Under the pieces are notes generated by a model, which saw only the letters and a program-made list of their open reading frames with translations, was not told the origin of the DNA and searched no databases. A stretch of DNA of 38,930 nt. Source: Comamonadaceae bacterium. GTDB taxonomy: Bacteria > Pseudomonadota > Gammaproteobacteria > Burkholderiales > Burkholderiaceae_C. Each line of letters starts with the position of its first letter. The stretch's first letter is position 1. The stretch is taken from NCBI GenBank assembly GCA_947447985.1, contig CANFLX010000024.1, positions 1 through 38,930 on the forward strand, written 5' to 3'. Both the position numbers and the translations under genes were made by a program. Positions 28,804-38,174 of this stretch are shown here, in pieces.

Positions 28804-29108
28804 CCCTGACTCTTGGACATTTCCTCTCACTGGGCGCCATGCTGTTTGCGCTGTCGGTCGTGGGTATTTTCTTGAACCGCCGCAACCTGATTGTGTTGCT
28901 CATGGCCATTGAGCTGATGCTGCTGGCAGTCAATACCAATTTTGTCGCCTTTTCGCACTACCTGAACGATATGCACGGCCAGGTGTTCGTGTTTTTCATT
29001 CTGACCGTGGCCGCTGCGGAGTCCGCCATCGGCTTGGCGATTTTGGTTTTGTTGTTCCGAAGCAAGTCCAGCATCAGCGTGGACGAACTCAATACGCTCA
29101 AGGGTTGA
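28800..29108 (+). CDS. nuoK: NADH-quinone oxidoreductase subunit K
   Basis: A 102-residue membrane subunit with three hydrophobic helices, homologous to MrpC. The two buried glutamates of the proton path lie in [12 protein letters not shown] and in [11 protein letters not shown]. Length is typical. The start overlaps nuoJ; nuoL begins seven bases after the stop. Confidence 0.98.
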   Translation: MTLTLGHFLSLGAMLFALSVVGIFLNRRNLIVLLMAIELMLLAVNTNFVAFSHYLNDMHGQVFVFFILTVAAAESAIGLAILVLLFRSKSSISVDELNTLKG

Positions 29109-29115
29109 AAATAAG

Positions 29116-31164
29116 ATGAGTCAAACCCTCAGTGCAGCCACGCTGCTCGTGGTCCCCATGGCACCCTTGGCCGGTGCGGTGCTGGCCGGTATTTTTGGTA
29201 CGAAATTCGGTGGCAACTGGTTCGGTCGCAAGGTCGCCCATTCGCTCACCATTGGTGGTGTTCTGCTGGCATTTGTGCTGTCGGCGCTCACGCTGCAAAG
29301 CGTGGTTCAAGACGGCGCACGCTTGAACGAGACCCTCTACACCTGGATGGTGGTCGGCGGCTTGAAGATGGAAGTCGGCTTCATGGTCGACGGTCTCACC
29401 GCCATGATGATGTGTGTGGTGACCTTTGTGTCCCTCATGGTTCACCTGTACACCATCGGCTACATGGACGAAGACGAGGGCTACAACCGCTTCTTTGCCT
29501 ACATCTCTTTGTTTACCTTTGCCATGCTGATGCTGGTGATGAGCAACAACCTGCTGCAGCTGTTCTTCGGCTGGGAGGCCGTGGGCCTGGTGTCTTACCT
29601 CCTGATTGGTTTCTGGTTCAACAAACCCAGCGCAATTTTCGCGAACATGAAAGCCTTCCTGGTCAACCGCGTGGGGGACTTTGGTTTCATTTTGGGGATC
29701 GGACTGATCGCGGCGTACGCCGGCAGCTTGAACTACACAGAAGTCTTCGGCAAAGCCTCGGCCCTGAGCGCCTTGACCCTGCCTGGAACTGATTGGATGC
29801 TGGTCACCACCATCTGCATTTGTCTCTTCATCGGTGCCATGGGCAAGTCGGCCCAGTTTCCATTGCACGTCTGGTTGCCCGACTCCATGGAAGGCCCAAC
29901 CCCGATTTCTGCCCTGATTCATGCCGCCACCATGGTGACGGCTGGTATTTTTATGGTGGCGCGGATGTCACCGCTGTTTGAGCTGTCGGACACGGCACTG
30001 AATTTCATCCTGGTGATTGGTGCCATCACGGCCTTGTTCATGGGCTTTTTGGGCATCATCCAAAACGACATCAAACGCGTTGTCGCGTACTCCACTTTGT
30101 CCCAGTTGGGCTATATGACTGTGGCCCTCGGTGCCTCGGCGTATTCGGTGGCCGTGTTTCACTTGATGACGCACGCGTTCTTCAAGGCGCTGCTGTTCTT
30201 GGGCGCAGGCTCGGTGATCATGGGCATGCACCACAACCAGGACATCCGCTGGATGGGGGGCGTGCGCAAGTACATGCCTATCACCTGGATCACTTCGCTG
30301 CTGGGCTCTTTGGCGCTGATCGGAACCCCGTTCTTCTCCGGCTTTTATTCCAAAGACAGCATCATTGAGGCGGTTGCCGAAAGCCACCTGCCCGCCGCTG
30401 GCTTTGCCCACTTTGCGGTCTTGGCCGGTGTGTTTGTGACGGCGTTTTATTCGTTCCGCATGTACTTCCTGGTCTTCCACGGCAAAGAGCGCTACGACCA
30501 AAACCCGGACGCGCACCATGATGACCACCACGATGCCCATGCCGCAGACGACCATGGCCACGGCCACCACGATGCACACCATGGCCCCCATGAGTCGCCT
30601 TGGGTCGTGTGGGTGCCGCTGGTGTTGCTAGCAATCCCCTCGGTGCTGATCGGTTTCCTGACCATTGAGCCCATGCTGTTCGGCGAATTTTTCAAAGACG
30701 CCATCCTGGTCAACGCAGACAAGCATCCCGTGATGCAAGAGCTGGGTGAGGCTTTCCATGGCCCGGTCGCGATGGCGATGCATGCCTTTAGCTCCCTGCC
30801 TTTCATCCTGGCCCTGGCCGGTGTGGTGACGGCCTGGTACTTCTACCTCGTGAACCCGGCGGTCCCTGCGGCCATCGGCCGTGCCTTGCGCCCGGTGGTT
30901 GTGCTCCTGGAGAACAAGTATTTCCTCGACTGGATCAATGAAAACATCCTGGCCCGTGGTGCGCGCATGCTCGGCACGGGTCTCTGGAAGGGCGGCGATC
31001 GCGCCCTGATCGACGGCTTGTTGGTCAATGGCTCCTGGAAGCTGGTGGGCTGGATTTCAGGGCGTGTGCGCCAACTGCAATCGGGCTTCCTGTACCACTA
31101 CGCACTGGCGATGATTTTGGGCATCTTTGTGCTCATGACGTATTTCGTTTGGCTCAATAAGTAA
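29116..31164 (+). CDS. nuoL: NADH-quinone oxidoreductase subunit L
   Basis: A 682-residue antiporter-like subunit, the distal proton pump of complex I, with the long lateral helix at its C-terminus. The proton-path residues are in FGWEAVGLVSYLLIGFW and GKSAQFPLHVWLPDSMEGPTP. An unusual feature is a loop at about residues 466-492 with 12 histidines in about 33 residues, mixed with Asp and Ala (30511-30594). The antiporter core is complete. Spaced 12 bases before nuoM. Confidence 0.98.
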   Translation: MSQTLSAATLLVVPMAPLAGAVLAGIFGTKFGGNWFGRKVAHSLTIGGVLLAFVLSALTLQSVVQDGARLNETLYTWMVVGGLKMEVGFMVDGLTAMMMCVVTFVSLMVHLYTIGYMDEDEGYNRFFAYISLFTFAMLMLVMSNNLLQLFFGWEAVGLVSYLLIGFWFNKPSAIFANMKAFLVNRVGDFGFILGIGLIAAYAGSLNYTEVFGKASALSALTLPGTDWMLVTTICICLFIGAMGKSAQFPLHVWLPDSMEGPTPISALIHAATMVTAGIFMVARMSPLFELSDTALNFILVIGAITALFMGFLGIIQNDIKRVVAYSTLSQLGYMTVALGASAYSVAVFHLMTHAFFKALLFLGAGSVIMGMHHNQDIRWMGGVRKYMPITWITSLLGSLALIGTPFFSGFYSKDSIIEAVAESHLPAAGFAHFAVLAGVFVTAFYSFRMYFLVFHGKERYDQNPDAHHDDHHDAHAADDHGHGHHDAHHGPHESPWVVWVPLVLLAIPSVLIGFLTIEPMLFGEFFKDAILVNADKHPVMQELGEAFHGPVAMAMHAFSSLPFILALAGVVTAWYFYLVNPAVPAAIGRALRPVVVLLENKYFLDWINENILARGARMLGTGLWKGGDRALIDGLLVNGSWKLVGWISGRVRQLQSGFLYHYALAMILGIFVLMTYFVWLNK

Positions 31165-31176
31165 GGAATAAGAAAA

Positions 31177-32652
31177 ATGGGATTGCTGAGCCTTGCTATA
31201 TGGTTGCCGATCGCCTTTGGCGTCGTTTTGCTCGCCATGGGGCGTGACGACCAAGCGAACGCGGTACGCTGGTTTGCGCTGGTCGGTGCGCTGGCCAGTT
31301 TTCTGGTGACTTTGCCGCTGTATGCAGGTTTCCAATTGGGCACCGCGGACATGCAGTTCGTGGAAAACGCCAGCTGGATCCAGCGCTTCAATGTCAATTA
31401 CCACCTGGGCGTGGATGGCATTTCCCTGTGGTTCGTGCTGCTCACCGCTTTTATCAACCTGGTGGTGGTGATTGCGGGTTGGGACGTGATCACCCGCAAG
31501 GTCAACCAGTACATGGCGGCGTTCCTGATTCTGTCGGGCCTCATGATTGGCGTGTTCAGCGCTTTGGATGGCTTGCTGTTTTACGTCTTCTTCGAAGCGA
31601 CGCTGATCCCGATGTACTTGATCATTGGTATCTGGGGCGGGCCGAACAAGATTTATGCAGCCTTCAAGTTCTTTTTGTACACCTTGCTGGGCTCGCTGCT
31701 CACGCTGGTGGCACTGATCTACCTGTACATCCAATCGCACGGCAGCTTTGACATTGCGAGCTGGCATGCGCTGCCTTTGACGCGTGGGGAGCAAACCGCG
31801 CTGTTCTTTGCCTTCTTTGCCGCCTTTGCCGTCAAGGTGCCGATGTGGCCAGTGCACACCTGGTTGCCCGATGTGCACGTTGAGGCGCCCACGGGGGGGT
31901 CTGCCGTGCTGGCAGCCATCATGCTCAAGCTGGGCGCTTACGGTTTCCTGCGCTTCTCGCTGCCCATCGCACCCGATGCGGCGCATGAATGGGCCTGGCT
32001 CATGATTGCCTTGTCGCTGATTGCGGTGGTGTACGTGGGCTTGGTGGCCTTGGTGCAGCAGGACATGAAAAAGCTGGTGGCCTATTCCTCGGTCGCCCAC
32101 ATGGGCTTTGTGACCCTGGGCTTCTTCATCTTCATTGACCTCGGTGTTGCCGGCGGTGTGGTGCAAATGATTGCGCACGGCTTTGTCTCTGCGGCCATGT
32201 TCTTGTCCATCGGTGTTCTGTACGACCGCGTGCACTCGCGCGAGATCGCAAGCTACGGCGGCGTGGTCAACACCATGCCTAAGTTTGCGGCTTTCGCTTT
32301 GCTGTTTGCCATGGCCAACTGCGGCCTGCCAGGCACTGCCGGTTTTGTCGGCGAGTGGATGGTGATTTTGGCGGCGGTGAAGTTCAACTTCTGGGTCGGT
32401 TGTGCCGCTGCGAGTGCCTTGATTTTTGGCGCCGCCTACACCTTGTGGATGTTCAAGCGTGTCTACCTGGGCCCTGTTGCCAATGAGCACGTCAAGGAAC
32501 TGGAAGACATCAACGCCCGCGAATTCCTGATGCTGGCCCTGCTGGCGGTGGCCGTGTTGTGGATGGGTATCAATCCCAAGCCCGTGACCGATGTGATGGA
32601 CGCGTCGGTTGCCGAATTGCTGAGACACGTTGCGGTGTCCAAGCTGAACTAA
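31177..32652 (+). CDS. nuoM: NADH-quinone oxidoreductase subunit M
   Basis: A 491-residue antiporter-like proton-pumping subunit with about 14 hydrophobic segments. The essential Glu/Lys sites lie in FEATLIPMYLIIGIWGG and AFAVKVPMWPVHTWLPDVHVEAP. The motif KKLVAYSSVAHMGFV of the broken helix is intact. Length is typical. A 25-base spacer precedes nuoN. Confidence 0.98.
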   Translation: MGLLSLAIWLPIAFGVVLLAMGRDDQANAVRWFALVGALASFLVTLPLYAGFQLGTADMQFVENASWIQRFNVNYHLGVDGISLWFVLLTAFINLVVVIAGWDVITRKVNQYMAAFLILSGLMIGVFSALDGLLFYVFFEATLIPMYLIIGIWGGPNKIYAAFKFFLYTLLGSLLTLVALIYLYIQSHGSFDIASWHALPLTRGEQTALFFAFFAAFAVKVPMWPVHTWLPDVHVEAPTGGSAVLAAIMLKLGAYGFLRFSLPIAPDAAHEWAWLMIALSLIAVVYVGLVALVQQDMKKLVAYSSVAHMGFVTLGFFIFIDLGVAGGVVQMIAHGFVSAAMFLSIGVLYDRVHSREIASYGGVVNTMPKFAAFALLFAMANCGLPGTAGFVGEWMVILAAVKFNFWVGCAAASALIFGAAYTLWMFKRVYLGPVANEHVKELEDINAREFLMLALLAVAVLWMGINPKPVTDVMDASVAELLRHVAVSKLN

Positions 32653-32677
32653 TGCCTGCTGACTTGAGAAACGAAAC

Positions 32678-34165
32678 ATGATGGACCAGATCAGTTGGAT
32701 TGCAATATTTCCTGAGGCGTTTTTGCTCGTGATGGCCTGCGTGATCGCCTTGGCCGACTTGCGCCCCCAAAGCCTTTTGCGCGGCCTGACCTTTACCCTC
32801 ACCATGGTGACCCTGGGTCTGGTGGCGGCGCTCGAGGCGTTCTATGCCACGACCGGTCTCACCCTTTATGGCTTTGGCAATATGGTCGTCGCGGACACCA
32901 TGGCAGGGTGGTTAAAGTGCTTTGCGACCGTGGCCGTGATGGTGACCTTGATTTATGGCCGCCCGTATTCCGCTTCTCGCGACATGCTGCGGGGTGGTGA
33001 GTTGTTTACGCTGGGCATGTTCGCGCTCCTGGGCATGTTCATCATGATCTCGGGCAACAACTTCCTGGTCATCTACATGGGGCTGGAACTGCTCACACTC
33101 TCGAGCTACGCCATGGTAGCCCTGCGCCGTGACCACGCCGGTGCGATCGAGGCTGCGATGAAGTACTTTGTGCTTGGCGCCATGGCCTCGGGTTTCTTGC
33201 TCTACGGCATGTCCATGCTCTATGGCGCTACCGGTTCGCTGGACATCAATGCCGTATTCAAGGCAATTGCCTCGGGCGCCGTGCGCCATCAGGTTCTGGT
33301 GTTTGGTTTGGTCTTTGTGGTCGCGGGCTTGGCATTCAAGCTGGGCGTCGTGCCTTTCCACATGTGGATTCCCGATGTCTACCAAGGTGCGCCCACTGCC
33401 ATTACCTTGATGATTGGTGGCGCGCCCAAATTGGCGGCGTTTGCCATTGCCATGCGCTTGTTGGTCGAAGGCATGCTGCCTCTCGCCATTGACTGGCAGC
33501 AAATGCTGATGGTGCTCTCGATTGCATCGCTGTTCTTGGGGAACCTGGCGGCCATTGCGCAAACCAACCTCAAGCGCATGCTGGCGTTTTCCACCATTTC
33601 TCAAATGGGCTTTGTGCTGATTGGCCTGATGTCCGGCGTGGTCAATGGCAGCATTATTTCGGCGGCCAACGCCTACAGCTCGTCGATGTTTTATGTGATC
33701 ACCTATGTGCTGACCACCTTGGCAGCCTTTGGCGTCATCATGCTTCTGGCGCGCGATGGTTTCGAGAGCGAAGAGATTGCTGATTTTGCCGGTCTGAACC
33801 AGCGCAGCCCCTTGTACGCGGGTGTGATGGCCGCTTGCATGTTCTCTTTGGCTGGCATTCCGCCCATGGTGGGCTTCTATGCCAAGCTGTCGGTGTTGCA
33901 GGCTTTGATCGTATCGGGAGACCCCCTGCACATCGGCGTGGCCATCTTCGCGGTCATGATGTCGCTGGTCGGTGCCTTTTACTACCTGCGTGTGGTCAAA
34001 GTCATGTACTTTGATGAACCCATCACCGCCAGCCATGTGGTGGCCAGCAGCGGTGTGCGCGTCGTGCTGTGCATCAACGGTGCGCTCGTGCTGCTGTTGG
34101 GCATCTTCCCGGCGGGACTCATGGCGCTGTCGGCCCAGTCCATTTTGCAGATGCTGGGCACCTAG
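32678..34165 (+). CDS. nuoN: NADH-quinone oxidoreductase subunit N
   Basis: A 495-residue antiporter-like proton-pumping subunit that ends the nuo operon. Key motifs are YMGLELLTLSSYAMVALRR, GLAFKLGVVPFHMWIPDVYQGAP and KRMLAFSTISQMGFVLIGL. The start is one of two consecutive ATG codons at 32678. Length is typical. A weak stem-loop follows directly after the stop. Confidence 0.98.
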   Translation: MMDQISWIAIFPEAFLLVMACVIALADLRPQSLLRGLTFTLTMVTLGLVAALEAFYATTGLTLYGFGNMVVADTMAGWLKCFATVAVMVTLIYGRPYSASRDMLRGGELFTLGMFALLGMFIMISGNNFLVIYMGLELLTLSSYAMVALRRDHAGAIEAAMKYFVLGAMASGFLLYGMSMLYGATGSLDINAVFKAIASGAVRHQVLVFGLVFVVAGLAFKLGVVPFHMWIPDVYQGAPTAITLMIGGAPKLAAFAIAMRLLVEGMLPLAIDWQQMLMVLSIASLFLGNLAAIAQTNLKRMLAFSTISQMGFVLIGLMSGVVNGSIISAANAYSSSMFYVITYVLTTLAAFGVIMLLARDGFESEEIADFAGLNQRSPLYAGVMAACMFSLAGIPPMVGFYAKLSVLQALIVSGDPLHIGVAIFAVMMSLVGAFYYLRVVKVMYFDEPITASHVVASSGVRVVLCINGALVLLLGIFPAGLMALSAQSILQMLGT

Positions 34166-34187
34166 CCCAGGGGCTTTGCTCTTTCTT
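34164..34187 (+). terminator. Possible weak terminator after nuoN
   Basis: AGCCCAGGGGCT (34164-34175) can form a four-pair stem AGCC/GGCT with a CAGG loop. It is followed by the pyrimidine-rich stretch TTGCTCTTTCTT. The stem is short and the T-run is broken, so partial read-through into the Nudix gene is likely. Confidence 0.3.
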
Positions 34188-34198
34188 CAATCAGCGCT

Positions 34199-34828
34199 AT
34201 GCCGGTCAAGGTGAGCGGTACGACAGCGAATGGTGGAGTGGACTCGGATGCGCACTTGCGCGAAAGCCGACTCTCCAGCGAGGCCTTGTTCAAAGGCAAT
34301 TTCCTGCATGCTTTTCGCGATGACGTAGCGCTGCCAGATGGAAGCGTGGCTCAGCGCGAATACCTGGTTCACCCCGGCGCCGTGATGATTGTTCCGCTGC
34401 TCACTGACACAGCGGGCGATATGCGTGTGGTGCTGGAACGCCAGTTCCGCTATCCGGTCAGCCGCGTGATGCTGGAGTTCCCCGCAGGCAAACTTGACCC
34501 GGGCGAATCGGTATTGGCTTGTGCACAGCGTGAGCTGCAAGAAGAGACCGGCTACCGGGCCCGTGAATGGGCAAGGGCAGGGGTGATGCACCCGGTTATC
34601 TCTTATTCCACTGAATTCATTGAAGTCTGGTTCGCCCGCGGTCTGCTGGCCGGTGAGCGCAGTTTGGATGCAGGCGAATTTTTGGATGTGTTCACCGCCA
34701 CCCCGCAAGACTTGCTGCAATGGTGCTGTGAGGGCACGGTCACCGACGCCAAAACATTGGCCGGCGCCTTGTGGGTGCAAAACGTGCTTGCTGGTGCTTG
34801 GACATTGGACTGGCAGACATTGCCATGA
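34199..34828 (+). CDS. nudF: Nudix hydrolase, ADP-ribose pyrophosphatase type
   Basis: A 209-residue protein with a complete Nudix box at residues 97-119 (G97, E103, R111-E112, E115-E116, G118). The flanking EFPAGKLDPGES and the upstream strand VVLERQFRYPVSRVMLE match ADP-ribose and sugar-nucleotide diphosphatases. The likely reaction is ADP-ribose to AMP and ribose 5-phosphate. It lies 33 bases after nuoN, a placement common in Burkholderiales. That link to NAD turnover is suggestive only. The stop overlaps the DUF1178 start (ATGA). Substrate is inferred; the gene symbol is by similarity of type. Confidence 0.87.
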   Translation: MPVKVSGTTANGGVDSDAHLRESRLSSEALFKGNFLHAFRDDVALPDGSVAQREYLVHPGAVMIVPLLTDTAGDMRVVLERQFRYPVSRVMLEFPAGKLDPGESVLACAQRELQEETGYRAREWARAGVMHPVISYSTEFIEVWFARGLLAGERSLDAGEFLDVFTATPQDLLQWCCEGTVTDAKTLAGALWVQNVLAGAWTLDWQTLP

Positions 34829-35286
34829 AAGTCCTCGACTTGCAGTGTGCACAAGGCCATGCCTTCGAGGGGTGGTTTGCGTCGGAAGACGATTTTTTAG
34901 TCCAGCGGAAAAAGGCGCAGGTTCAGTGCCCGATCTGTGGAGATGCCCAGGTGACCAAGAAGCTCAGTGCACCGCGCCTGAACCTGTCATCTGCGCGGGG
35001 TGAGCCGCATGGGCCAGCGCCCGCAGAGCAGTCTGTGGCAGCGCACGCGGCGCAATCCGTCGATCCCATGGCCGCGTGGCTGCAGATGTCGCGCAAGCTG
35101 GCCGAGCAAACCACCGATGTGGGGGCGCGTTTTGCCGAAGAGGCGCGCAAGATTCACTATGGCGAGGTGCCGGAGCACGCCATCCGCGGGCAGGCCAGTG
35201 CCCAGGAAACCCGCGAATTACTGGAAGAAGGCATCCCCGTGATGCCGCTGTTGTTGCCAGAAGGCGCCAAGGGCAGCTTGCAGTAG
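34825..35286 (+). CDS. DUF1178 family zinc-ribbon-like protein
   Basis: A 153-residue protein whose first 40 residues carry C8, H12, C35 and C38 (QCAQGH and CPICGD), a likely zinc-binding site. An Ala/Pro-rich middle and a helical C-terminal part with ARFAEEARKIHYGEVPEHAIRG follow. These are the DUF1178 family features; no function is known. Translationally coupled to the Nudix gene. Converges on cysA with a 15-base gap and no clear terminator. Confidence 0.9.
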   Translation: MKVLDLQCAQGHAFEGWFASEDDFLVQRKKAQVQCPICGDAQVTKKLSAPRLNLSSARGEPHGPAPAEQSVAAHAAQSVDPMAAWLQMSRKLAEQTTDVGARFAEEARKIHYGEVPEHAIRGQASAQETRELLEEGIPVMPLLLPEGAKGSLQ

Positions 35287-35301
35287 AGCGGGGCAGGGCG
35301 C

Positions 35302-36393
35302 TCAGGCAACAAAAACCCGGGCCTTGCGCGGCGTCACCACCACGGTTTCACCTTCCTTCAAACCCAGTTCGTGGAATTGCTGGGCCGTCATTTGCGCTTC
35401 AATGATGTCGTCGCTGCCCGCAAGCGCGCGGTCTTCCGGCAAGAGCTCAAGGCGCGCAATTGGCCCCACCACAATGGCACGCACCAGCTTGGCGGCGATG
35501 CCCTTGTTGGCTTCTGAGGCCTGGTAGCGACGCACCTCCAAGTCGTGTGGGCGCACGTAGGCAAAGGCTTTCGCGTCTTGCGCCGTGTGGTGTTCGGGGC
35601 TGGCAAAACGCACGCCGTCCAAGCCTTCGCCAATGTGCATCTCGCCTTCGTGGGCGCGCCCATGGAAGAGATTCACGTCACCGAGGAATCCGTAGACAAA
35701 GGGGCTGGCAGGATGGTCCCACACCTCTTGGGGTGTGCCGACTTGTTCTACTTTGCCGCTGTTCATCAGCACCACGCGGTCAGCCACTTCCAGCGCTTCT
35801 TCCTGGTCGTGCGTCACAAAAATACTGGTCACATGCAAGTCGTCGTGCAGACGGCGCAGCCAGCGGCGCAGTTCTTTGCGCACCTTGGCGTCCAGCGCGC
35901 CAAAGGGCTCGTCGAGCAACAGAACTTTGGGCTCCACGGCCAAGGCACGGGCCAGCGCAATACGCTGGCGCTGGCCGCCCGAGAGTTGCGCAGGGTAGCG
36001 GTCAGAGAGCCAATCGAGTTGCACCAGGCCCAGCAGCGCATGCACTTTTTCCTTGATGACCGACTCGGACGGGCGGGTCGCGCGCGGCTTCATGCGCAGG
36101 CCGAAGGCGACGTTGTCGAACACCGACATGTGGCGGAACAGCGCATAGTGCTGGAATACAAAGCCCACATTGCGCTCGCGCACATTGAAATCGGTGGCGT
36201 CTTCGCCGCTGAACAAAATATTGCCGTGGTCGGCGGTTTCCAGCCCCGCAATAATGCGCAGCAGCGTAGTTTTTCCGCAGCCCGAGGGGCCCAACAAGGC
36301 GACCAGTTCACCGGAGTCAATGTCCAGGTCCACATTGCGCAGGGCTTTGAAGGTACCGAAGTCTTTGCTGACTTGGCGAATTGCAATACTCAT
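35302..36393 (-). CDS. cysA: Sulfate/thiosulfate ABC transporter ATP-binding protein CysA
   Basis: A 363-residue cytoplasmic ATPase that powers sulfate and thiosulfate import. Walker A is GPSGCGKT (35-42), the signature LSGGQ is at 137-141, Walker B is LLLDEP (158-163), and the switch histidine is in FVTHDQEEA. The C-terminal part (about 240-363) is a TOBE/CysA-type regulatory domain. Last gene of sbp-cysT-cysW-cysA, 24 bases after cysW. A CysB-type regulator is not beside it in the window. Confidence 0.97.
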   Translation of the reverse strand: MSIAIRQVSKDFGTFKALRNVDLDIDSGELVALLGPSGCGKTTLLRIIAGLETADHGNILFSGEDATDFNVRERNVGFVFQHYALFRHMSVFDNVAFGLRMKPRATRPSESVIKEKVHALLGLVQLDWLSDRYPAQLSGGQRQRIALARALAVEPKVLLLDEPFGALDAKVRKELRRWLRRLHDDLHVTSIFVTHDQEEALEVADRVVLMNSGKVEQVGTPQEVWDHPASPFVYGFLGDVNLFHGRAHEGEMHIGEGLDGVRFASPEHHTAQDAKAFAYVRPHDLEVRRYQASEANKGIAAKLVRAIVVGPIARLELLPEDRALAGSDDIIEAQMTAQQFHELGLKEGETVVVTPRKARVFVA

Positions 36394-36417
36394 GGGATTT
36401 TCTTCAAGGTAAATCGG

Positions 36418-37314
36418 TCAAACAAGGAGTGCGGGCGCGGGTTCGGGCGGCAGGGCCGCAGCGGCTTTTTCCTGGCGCTCAAACTGCCACTCCACAAAGG
36501 ACTTGATCACCAGCGTGACCAGGGCCAGCAGCGCCAGGAGGGACGCCACCGCAAAGGCCGCGACCGACTGGTACTCGTTGTACAAAATTTCCACGTGCAG
36601 CGGCATGGTGTTGGTCTGCCCACGAATGTGGCCCGATACCACCGACACCGCGCCAAACTCACCCATAGCCCGCGCGTTGCACAGAATCACGCCATAAATC
36701 AGCCCCCACTTGATGTTGGGCAGGGTGACATACCAAAAGGTCTGCCAACCGCTTGCGCCCAGCACCTGTGCGGCTTGCTCTTCTTCGGTACCCTGCGCTT
36801 GCATCAGCGGAATCAGCTCGCGGGCGATAAACGGGAAGGTCACAAAAATCGTGGCCAGCACAATGCCAGGCACCGCAAAAATGACCTTGATGTCATGCGC
36901 CTGCAACCAGGGCCCGAACCAGCCCTGCGCGCCAAAGATCAGCACATAAATCAAGCCTGCCACCACGGGTGACACCGAAAAAGGCAAATCCACCAGCGTG
37001 GTCAAAAACGCTTTGCCCCGAAATTCATACTTGGCAATCGCCCAGGCTGCCGCGACGCCAAAGACCAGGTTCAAGGGCACCGCGATGGCCGCGGTAATGA
37101 GCGTCAGACGGATGGCGCTCCAGGCATCGGGCTCCAGGAAGGCTTCAAAAAACGCGGCAGACCCTTTGCGCAAGGCCTCGGTAAACACGGCGGCCAAGGG
37201 CAGGATCAAAAACAAAAAGACGAAGGCCAGCGCAATGCCGATCAGCGTCCACTTCACCCAAGCGGGCTCGGTGGTGCCAGCCTGCGCACGGCGCACAGTA
37301 GGGGTATGGTTCAT
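36418..37314 (-). CDS. cysW: Sulfate ABC transporter permease CysW
   Basis: A 298-residue inner-membrane permease with six hydrophobic segments. The EAA loop that docks to CysA is in [25 protein letters not shown]. The conserved [16 protein letters not shown] stretch identifies the CysW branch. The N-terminal 25 residues are hydrophilic. The start overlaps the cysT stop by four bases (ATGA). Confidence 0.96.
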   Translation of the reverse strand: MNHTPTVRRAQAGTTEPAWVKWTLIGIALAFVFLFLILPLAAVFTEALRKGSAAFFEAFLEPDAWSAIRLTLITAAIAVPLNLVFGVAAAWAIAKYEFRGKAFLTTLVDLPFSVSPVVAGLIYVLIFGAQGWFGPWLQAHDIKVIFAVPGIVLATIFVTFPFIARELIPLMQAQGTEEEQAAQVLGASGWQTFWYVTLPNIKWGLIYGVILCNARAMGEFGAVSVVSGHIRGQTNTMPLHVEILYNEYQSVAAFAVASLLALLALVTLVIKSFVEWQFERQEKAAAALPPEPAPALLV

Positions 37315-38174
37315 GACGACGCTCCGTTGCGCTTGCGTTGCCAGGCTTGCAGTGCGTTGATCACCATCAGCATCACAAACGAAAAGCCCAGCATGACCAC
37401 GGCCACGGCGGTGGCGCCTGCGTAGTCGTATTGCTCCAGCTTGCCGATGATGATGAGCGGCGTGATCTCCGACACCATGGGCATATTGCCCGCGATAAAA
37501 ATCACCGAGCCGTATTCGCCAATGGCACGCGCAAAGGCCATGGCAAAGCCGGTCAGCAGCGCGGGGGCGATGGTCGGAAAAATCACGTGTCTGAAGGTCT
37601 GCCAGCGGCTCGCACCCAGGCAGGCGGCGGCTTCTTCCAGTTCTTTCTCTGCGTCTTCCAGCACCGGTTGCACCGTGCGCACCACAAAAGGCAGACCGAT
37701 AAAGATCAGCGCAATCACCACGCCATTGCGGTTAAACGCCAGCGAAATACCATAGGGCTCCAACAAACTGCCAACCCAGCCATTGCTGGCCAGCAGGGCG
37801 GTGAGCGAAATACCGGCCACGGCCGTGGGCAGCGCAAAGGGCAGGTCCACCAAGGTGTCCACCAGTTTCTTGCCCGGAAATTGGTAGCGCACCAAGACCC
37901 AGGCCAGCAACAGACCAAACACCGCGTTCACCACCGCCGCCAAAAAAGACGCGCCAAAGGTGAGCTGGTAAGACGCCACCACGCGCGGGCTGCTCACCGC
38001 GGCCCAAAACTGCTCCAGTGTCAGGGTGAAGGTCTTGAAAAACAGGGCCGAGAGCGGGATCAGCACGATCAGGCTCAGGTAAAACAGCGTAAAGCCTAGC
38101 GTGATGTTGAATCCGGGCAAGACCCGCCGCGGCACGCGCTTGGGCGCGCGCGCGTCTAGAACTGCAGCCGACAT
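37311..38174 (-). CDS. cysT: Sulfate ABC transporter permease CysT (CysU)
   Basis: A 287-residue inner-membrane permease, partner of CysW. The N-terminal region has [19 protein letters not shown], typical of CysT, and the EAA loop is in [22 protein letters not shown]. The stretch [18 protein letters not shown] is the CysT version of the family motif. The ATG at 38174 directly abuts the sbp stop (TAAATG). Confidence 0.96.
   Translation of the reverse strand: MSAAVLDARAPKRVPRRVLPGFNITLGFTLFYLSLIVLIPLSALFFKTFTLTLEQFWAAVSSPRVVASYQLTFGASFLAAVVNAVFGLLLAWVLVRYQFPGKKLVDTLVDLPFALPTAVAGISLTALLASNGWVGSLLEPYGISLAFNRNGVVIALIFIGLPFVVRTVQPVLEDAEKELEEAAACLGASRWQTFRHVIFPTIAPALLTGFAMAFARAIGEYGSVIFIAGNMPMVSEITPLIIIGKLEQYDYAGATAVAVVMLGFSFVMLMVINALQAWQRKRNGASS

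Noticed and set aside
31057..32805. 582-codon minus-strand open frame over nuoM
   Set aside because: It is antisense to nuoM and rich in His, Gln and Arg, a codon-bias shadow.
35545..36972. 475-codon plus-strand open frame over cysA and cysW
   Set aside because: It runs opposite two intact transporter genes and has no motif or ribosome site.
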